Source: Firmicutes bacterium CAG:475 (GTDB taxonomy: Bacteria > Bacillota > Clostridia > Christensenellales > CAG-917). From it: 11,181 nt of DNA. How positions within the stretch are numbered: position 1 is the stretch's first letter; each line of letters opens with the position of its first letter. The notes beneath the pieces are model-generated. The model did not search any database, was not told the DNA's origin, and was given only the letters and a program-made list of their open reading frames with translations. The translations under genes and the position numbers were made by a program. This document shows positions 7,508 through 11,181 of this stretch, piece after piece. The DNA lies in the NCBI GenBank assembly GCA_000434435.1, contig FR895530.1:1-11181 (forward strand), in the 5' to 3' direction.

Positions 7508-7749
7508 CCGTCCGTTGCATTTTTATGTCAAAATGGTTTTGATATAATTAAATTAGGAGCTTAAATTTATTAACAAATCGCTAATGCCATAACATAAACA
7601 CCGTCCTCGACGAAGATCGGGGATTATTATTATCCGCAAATTTTTGCAAACCGAAAAAGGTAATATCGTCCCGTTCGTCCACAAAACGCAAAATATTGGT
7701 TGAGATAAGGGTGGAATAGCGCAAAACACCCCGAAAAAGACAAAAAAAT
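7508..7749. other. Intergenic region with no supported gene
   Basis: The stretch between the XRE promoter and the tRNA-operon terminator has no coding region I can support. A 63-codon minus-strand reading (7772-7581) has no ribosome site, begins inside the terminator hairpin and has no recognisable motif. On the plus strand there is one promoter-like site (7540-7548), followed by AGGAG (7555-7559) that leads into no sizeable reading frame. Confidence 0.5.
7540..7548 (+). promoter_or_regulatory. Orphan extended -10 element facing rightward
   Basis: TG (7540-7541), one base and a perfect TATAAT (7543-7548) make an extended -10 box, sharing TTGATATAAT with the lipoprotein promoter at 8595-8604. 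There is no good -35. AGGAG follows at 7555-7559, yet no open frame begins there. It may drive a small RNA or be the relic of a lost gene. Confidence 0.4.
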
Positions 7750-7783
7750 AATAACCTAACTTGCAAATTCAAGTTAGGTTATT
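7742..7783 (-). terminator. Rho-independent terminator of the tRNA operon
   Basis: A perfect 14-bp stem (7783-7770 with 7763-7750) and a 6-base loop are followed on the minus strand by a T-run (7748-7742). It begins 3 bases past the CCA end of tRNA-Glu. Confidence 0.92.
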
Positions 7784-7785
7784 CG

Positions 7786-7861
7786 TGGTGACCCTACCGA
7801 GGTTCGAACTCGGGTTACCGCCGTGAAAGGGCGATGTCTTAGACCACTTGACCATAGGGCC
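7786..7861 (-). tRNA. tRNA-Glu (anticodon TTC)
   Basis: The minus strand folds as a standard 76-base cloverleaf with the 3' CCA encoded (7788-7786). The acceptor stem is GGCCCTA/TAGGGTC with one G-U pair. The anticodon loop CTTTCAC has TTC at 7827-7825, and the T-arm CCGAG-TTCGAAC-CTCGG is fully paired. It is the last gene of the operon, just before the terminator. Confidence 0.96.
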
Positions 7862-7886
7862 GTATTTCGATTTATTTGAGTTCAGA

Positions 7887-7963
7887 TGGTGGAAGCTACA
7901 GGACTCGAACCTGTGACCCCCTGCTTGTAAGGCAGATGCTCTAACCAACTGAGCTAAGCTTCC
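7887..7963 (-). tRNA. tRNA-Val (anticodon TAC)
   Basis: A 77-base minus-strand cloverleaf with CCA encoded. Acceptor GGAAGCT/AGCTTCC is perfectly paired. The anticodon loop CTTACAA has TAC at 7929-7927, and T-arm ACAGG/CCTGT is fully paired. It lies 3 bases after tRNA-Met and 25 bases before tRNA-Glu in transcription order. Confidence 0.96.
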
Positions 7964-7966
7964 GTA

Positions 7967-8043
7967 TGGTAGCGGCGATCGGATTCGAACCAATGACCTG
8001 CCGGGTATGAACCGGCCGCTATAACCAACTAAGCTACGCCGCC
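7967..8043 (-). tRNA. tRNA-Met, elongator type (anticodon CAT)
   Basis: A 77-base minus-strand cloverleaf with CCA encoded and anticodon CAT at 8009-8007 in loop TTCATAC. The acceptor stem GGCGGCG/CGCCGCT is paired at the first position by G-U. It lacks the C1-A72 mismatch and GGG/CCC anticodon stem of initiators, and resembles Firmicute elongator Met tRNAs. A tRNA-Ile with a modified CAT anticodon cannot be excluded by eye but is less likely. The D-stem has one T-T opposition. Confidence 0.88.
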
Positions 8044-8054
8044 ATACAATTTGT

Positions 8055-8152
8055 GTTGTGTTGCGGGGAGTGCCTTGCGCACTCCGCACAACGAGAGGTT
8101 GCAAGTCCGAATCGTTTTCAAATCGACGTCGTAACTTCGATTGCTCGATTCG
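8055..8152 (-). other. Structured spacer between tRNA-fMet and tRNA-Met
   Basis: The 119-base gap between the two tRNAs is unusually long for this operon and can fold into two stem-loops. One joins CGAATCG (8108-8114) to CGATTCG (8146-8152), with an inner stem AATCGA/TCGATT (8121-8126, 8137-8142). The other joins 8055-8073 to 8079-8092 through GTTGT/ACAAC, GC/GC and GGAGTG/CACTCC, with small bulges. It does not form a cloverleaf. It may be a processing signal or a small RNA. Confidence 0.45.
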
Positions 8153-8162
8153 ATCTCGCATG

Positions 8163-8238
<76 letters not shown>

Positions 8239-8255
8239 ATATTCAATGCTTGCTT

Positions 8256-8284
8256 ATGATATGATAAATCAAAAAAATTGTCAA
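8256..8284 (-). promoter_or_regulatory. Near-consensus promoter of the tRNA operon
   Basis: On the minus strand a perfect TTGACA (8284-8279), a 17-base spacer and TATCAT (8261-8256) precede tRNA-fMet. Transcription would start near 8249, as expected for a strongly expressed stable-RNA operon. Confidence 0.9.
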
Positions 8285-8555
8285 GCGTTTGCAAAAATAA
8301 ATTTCGAAAGCCGTCTAACATTTGCAAAAAAAGTTTAAAAAGCGCGAGCAAATCGAAAAAAATACGGGTGGGTGAGGACGTTGGATTTTTGTGAAAAATC
8401 GATATTCTAATTTTTACGTCAGGTTTCGATTCTGCAAAAAAAACGAGTTCTATCCGCACAAAGCGCCTTGTTTTCTTTGGCGCGCAGCGAGTCGATTTTT
8501 TTGCAAAAACGGTGCAAAAACAATTTTAATTATTTGGTTTATGTCGCAAAAATGC
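8285..8555. other. AT-rich intergenic region without a supported gene
   Basis: This lies between the divergent tRNA and lipoprotein promoters. TGCAAAAA occurs five times (8290, 8323, 8433, 8502, 8513), and one small stem (GCGCC 8463-8467 with GGCGC 8479-8483) is present. A 70-codon plus-strand frame from 8391 has a Cys-, Phe- and Arg-rich composition, no ribosome site and no recognisable motif, so I do not call it a gene. Confidence 0.5.
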
Positions 8556-8604
8556 TTGCGTGCGCCCCCTCGTGCGTGTATAATAGGTGTACTATTGATA
8601 TAAT
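8556..8604 (+). promoter_or_regulatory. Tandem promoters of the lipoprotein gene
   Basis: The distal promoter is TTGCGT (8556-8561), 17 bases, TATAAT (8579-8584). The proximal one is an extended -10, TG (8596-8597) plus TATAAT (8599-8604), without a clear -35. An inverted repeat AATAG/CTATT (8582-8596) overlaps both. The proximal start would fall near 8611, giving a leader of about 15 bases. Confidence 0.65.
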
Positions 8605-8625
8605 GCTCACAATATGGAGTTTAAT

Positions 8626-10998
8626 ATGAAAAAGAAATTGATTGTCGCAACAGCCATCGTTTTATTGCTTGCTATGAGCATGACATTATTGGTGGGCTGC
8701 GACGAAATCTTTAAGAAGAACGACAAACGCGACGCACAGCAAGTTGTCGCATCCGTCACCTATACCGGTGATTTCGGCACGCAAACGGAAAACGTGTATA
8801 AGTTCGAGCTTGCGTCCAGTTTCAACAGTTATGCCTTTTATTATGTCAAATATTACGGCATGACTTATGAGGCTGCCGCAAATTATCTTGCTCAATCGCT
8901 TGCTCAACAAAAGCTTCTTACCCTTTTTGCAAAAGAGAAAGTCGCCAAGCTCAAAAACATGACGGCGCTTCCTTCATCCATTGCCGAATTGCTTTCCGCA
9001 AGCGAAAAGAACAAGGCTATCGAGGACACAAACAAAAGTTTGCTCGATTCCCTCGTTTCGACGGTTGAGAGCCTTATCACCGAAGACAACGCAAACACTT
9101 CTACGTCCGATTCCAAGAAGGACAACACGACAACCAAAGTGACCGATCCCGTGTATGTCAGATTCGAATCAAACGGCGGTTCGAGCGTTGAAAAGCAAAA
9201 GATCCAAAAGGACACCGTTGCAAAAGAGCCGAGCGATCCCACCAAAGACGGTTACACCTTCTACGGCTGGTACGTCGACAAGGAATTTAACGGTGAAGAG
9301 TTCGATTTTGAAAACACCAAGATCACCGAAACCACAACTCTTTATGCAAAATGGGAAAAATATCTTGCGCCTCGCACCGAGCTTCCCGCGGAAGAGGAAG
9401 AGGACGATTACGATCCCGACAAAGAGGATGTCGAACTTTCAAACAAGTTCTTCTCTGCCGAGTACAAAGCACAATTGCTTGACGACTCCAAAGAGGACAG
9501 CCTTTTCACAACCAAATTCCTCAAAGCAGACTTTGTGGACAACATCATCGTCGATAGCGGCAAAACTCTTGTTTCTGTCCTCAAAGACTACATCAACGAA
9601 GGTCTTTCAGAGATGGAAAACAACCTCAAAAACAATCTCTACAAAGAGAGTGTTGAAGAGTGCTACAACTACTATCTCAATGCTCAATATCAATCGTTGC
9701 TCGTTGCAAGACTTAAACGCATGATCGGCGACAGCGCATCCGTCACCGAGGCTGAAATCGAGGCAGAGTTCAACGCACAAGTCGCAAAGAACAAAGAGAC
9801 ATTTGCGGGCAGCGATTCTTCTTACGAATCCGCACTCACAAGCACGCTCAACAAGACTTACTATCATCCCGCAGACGATCAAGGTTACGGATTTGTCATC
9901 AATATCCTCTTCAAACTCGGTGCGGAGGATATGAAGGTCCTCAACGACATGGCGAAGAACAATCCCGAAAACGTCGAAGCGATTTTGCTTACACGCAATC
10001 GTCTGATCTCCAAGATGACGGCACATGTTTCCAACCCGAAATACGATGCAGACGCGGTTGTCGAAGATGCGGACGGCAAGAAGATCGAACTTCGCGATCC
10101 TATGACCGACGCAAAGAACCCCTACAACAACGTAGGCAAGGTTGCCGACACCAAATATCAAGTCGAGGGTGGCAACAACTACAATAAAATCCTGTCATTC
10201 GAAAAAAATGCGGAAACAGGCAAGTATGAAATCAAGTTCAACGCAACCGAGCATCCTGCAATGGCGTACCTGATGAACGAAGTGCCGGTGTTCGACACCG
10301 ATGATCAGGTCGGCTTGATTCATCAGATTCACAACAGCTTGAAACAAGTCAAAGACGCAAACCTTTCAAAAGAAGAAACCGTCTATTGGCTTCGCGAAGT
10401 AGCAACAAAGTGGGCATACCTTGTCAGTGACGACTCCGGCGCAACAAACAAAGATTCCAACAACAACGGACTCGGCTACCTCGTTTCTCCGGAAGGCAAA
10501 GATAGCAAGTTCCTCACAGATTTTACAGACTATGCACGCAAACTTGTCGCTGCGGGTACCGGCGCATATTCGGACGGAACGGTGAGCGATGATATGTTCA
10601 AAGGAAACCTTGTCAACGGTGAATTTAAAGGCAACAACAAAGCGTTTGTTGTGGCAGACAGCCTTGTCAACGGAGCGGAAAAGGCAACGGCAAACAACGA
10701 TGCATACGCAGGCGTGTTCGTGCTTCTCAACTCCTACACCGTCTATGATGCAAGCAACATAAAGACAGGCTCTTCACAAACTCTTGTTGACGGCAAACTT
10801 CCTATGCACTACGTTATGACTTTTGCCAAGAATGCCGACGATGTAAAGACGCTTCACGATGTCATTCATGACACCATTCTCGAAGCCAAAAAGAACGATC
10901 TTTACAATTCCGAAGTCAACACGATGGTGTCAGCAAAGAAGGACGGGATCGAGTATTTTGATAAGGTTATCAAGCAACTTTACAAAGATTTGACCTGA
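8626..10998 (+). CDS. Large lipoprotein: divergent SurA/PrsA-like foldase with an InlB B-repeat
   Basis: A predicted 790-residue surface lipoprotein. Residues 1-24 are a lipoprotein signal (KKK, hydrophobic core, lipobox LVGC), with Cys25 as the lipid anchor. Residues 37-150 and 270-410 are Lys-rich and helical, and resemble the N-terminal region of SurA/PrsA-type chaperones; INILFKL (425-431) is placed like the first strand of a parvulin domain. Around 612-705, GLGYLVSPEG and VFVLLNSYTV recall later parvulin elements, but the fold is uncertain. Between the two helical parts lies a clear InlB B-type (Listeria-Bacteroides) repeat at about 176-243, with ESNGGS, DGYTFYGWY and TTLYAKW, followed by an acidic linker (250-268). 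ATG 8626 is chosen because GGAG lies 6 bases upstream and the signal begins there; an ATG at 8614 would overlap that site. It seems monocistronic. A role in folding or binding secreted proteins is inferred; surface adhesion is an alternative. Confidence 0.8.
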   Translation: MKKKLIVATAIVLLLAMSMTLLVGCDEIFKKNDKRDAQQVVASVTYTGDFGTQTENVYKFELASSFNSYAFYYVKYYGMTYEAAANYLAQSLAQQKLLTLFAKEKVAKLKNMTALPSSIAELLSASEKNKAIEDTNKSLLDSLVSTVESLITEDNANTSTSDSKKDNTTTKVTDPVYVRFESNGGSSVEKQKIQKDTVAKEPSDPTKDGYTFYGWYVDKEFNGEEFDFENTKITETTTLYAKWEKYLAPRTELPAEEEEDDYDPDKEDVELSNKFFSAEYKAQLLDDSKEDSLFTTKFLKADFVDNIIVDSGKTLVSVLKDYINEGLSEMENNLKNNLYKESVEECYNYYLNAQYQSLLVARLKRMIGDSASVTEAEIEAEFNAQVAKNKETFAGSDSSYESALTSTLNKTYYHPADDQGYGFVINILFKLGAEDMKVLNDMAKNNPENVEAILLTRNRLISKMTAHVSNPKYDADAVVEDADGKKIELRDPMTDAKNPYNNVGKVADTKYQVEGGNNYNKILSFEKNAETGKYEIKFNATEHPAMAYLMNEVPVFDTDDQVGLIHQIHNSLKQVKDANLSKEETVYWLREVATKWAYLVSDDSGATNKDSNNNGLGYLVSPEGKDSKFLTDFTDYARKLVAAGTGAYSDGTVSDDMFKGNLVNGEFKGNNKAFVVADSLVNGAEKATANNDAYAGVFVLLNSYTVYDASNIKTGSSQTLVDGKLPMHYVMTFAKNADDVKTLHDVIHDTILEAKKNDLYNSEVNTMVSAKKDGIEYFDKVIKQLYKDLT

Positions 10999-10999
10999 G

Positions 11000-11172
11000 C
11001 GCACTATTGAGCGAATAGCATTGGACGCGATTGACTTTGTAACAATCGCTCTTCCGTCACTTCGTTCCTTACAAAGCCCCTTGATTGACAACTCATGTAC
11101 TATATGTACATTAGGGTTGCCACTCAAGGGGCTTTGCGTTCTTATACACGGAATGTGCTTATTCGAAGTGCG
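11000..11172. repeat. Nested imperfect inverted repeats at the window end
   Basis: Besides the central stem (11072-11136), further complementary pairs are nested in order around it: TTCCGT (11052-11057) with ACGGAA (11148-11153), CGAATA (11012-11017) with TATTCG (11160-11165), and CGCACT (11000-11005) with AGTGCG (11167-11172). The left side also has a 7-bp hairpin of its own (GCGATTG 11027-11033, CAATCGC 11043-11049). It could be a structured RNA, a MITE-like element or partly chance. Confidence 0.4.
11072..11136 (+). terminator. Long hairpin downstream of the lipoprotein gene
   Basis: A perfect 13-bp stem, CAAAGCCCCTTGA (11072-11084) with TCAAGGGGCTTTG (11124-11136), encloses a loop that itself folds: CAACTC/GGGTTG with one mismatch, and ATGTAC/GTACAT (11095-11100, 11106-11111). 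The tail after the stem is CGTTCTTAT rather than a pure T-run, so termination is plausible but not certain. It sits 73 bases past the stop codon, inside a larger set of inverted repeats. Confidence 0.55.
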
Positions 11173-11181
11173 AGCCGCAAG

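Noticed and set aside
7581..7772. 63-codon minus-strand frame beside the tRNA operon
   Set aside because: Its ATG lies inside the tRNA terminator hairpin, there is no ribosome site and no recognisable motif.
8044..8162. A fifth tRNA between tRNA-fMet and tRNA-Met
   Set aside because: The spacer gives two stem-loops but no cloverleaf and no TTCRA-type T-loop in the right place.
8391..8603. 70-codon plus-strand frame before the lipoprotein gene
   Set aside because: Cys-, Phe- and Arg-rich composition, no ribosome site, and it runs through the lipoprotein promoters.

Overview
The window reads as chromosomal DNA of a Gram-positive, low-to-middle GC Firmicute, most likely an uncultured gut-type Clostridia. 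Supporting signs are GGAGG ribosome sites, sigma-A-like promoters with extended -10 boxes, CCA-encoding tRNA genes in a compact operon, a heterodimeric YheI/YheH-type ABC exporter, and a large lipoprotein carrying an InlB-type B-repeat. The lineage is an inference from style; no species-level marker is present.

Layout: (1) 1-221, upstream DNA with an extended -10 promoter; 222-1451, an iron-dependent alcohol dehydrogenase followed by two hairpin terminators. (2) 1590-5182, a palindrome, then two overlapping ABC exporter half-transporter genes. The first has a degenerate ATPase site and the second a non-canonical signature motif, so they should work as an asymmetric heterodimer. (3) 5238-6175, a separate promoter and a DagK/YegS-type lipid kinase, ending at a strong bidirectional terminator shared with the convergent genes. 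(4) 7503-6300 on the minus strand, a promoter and a translationally coupled pair: an XRE-type regulator and an acidic protein with four ~30-residue PFL repeats. (5) 7508-7749, no supported gene, but one plus-strand promoter-like site. (6) 8284-7742 on the minus strand, a tRNA operon (fMet, Met, Val, Glu) with a near-consensus promoter and a strong terminator; the fMet gene has a mismatched T-stem. (7) 8285-8625, AT-rich DNA with promoters for 8626-10998, a 790-residue lipoprotein that looks like a divergent SurA/PrsA-type foldase interrupted by an InlB B-repeat. (8) 11000-11172, a nested set of inverted repeats including a long hairpin.

Most of the window is a set of independent housekeeping and accessory transcription units rather than one system. 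The best candidates for something undescribed are the XRE plus PFL-repeat gene pair and the chimeric lipoprotein. The tRNA anomaly and the inverted-repeat block at the end are smaller oddities worth checking.
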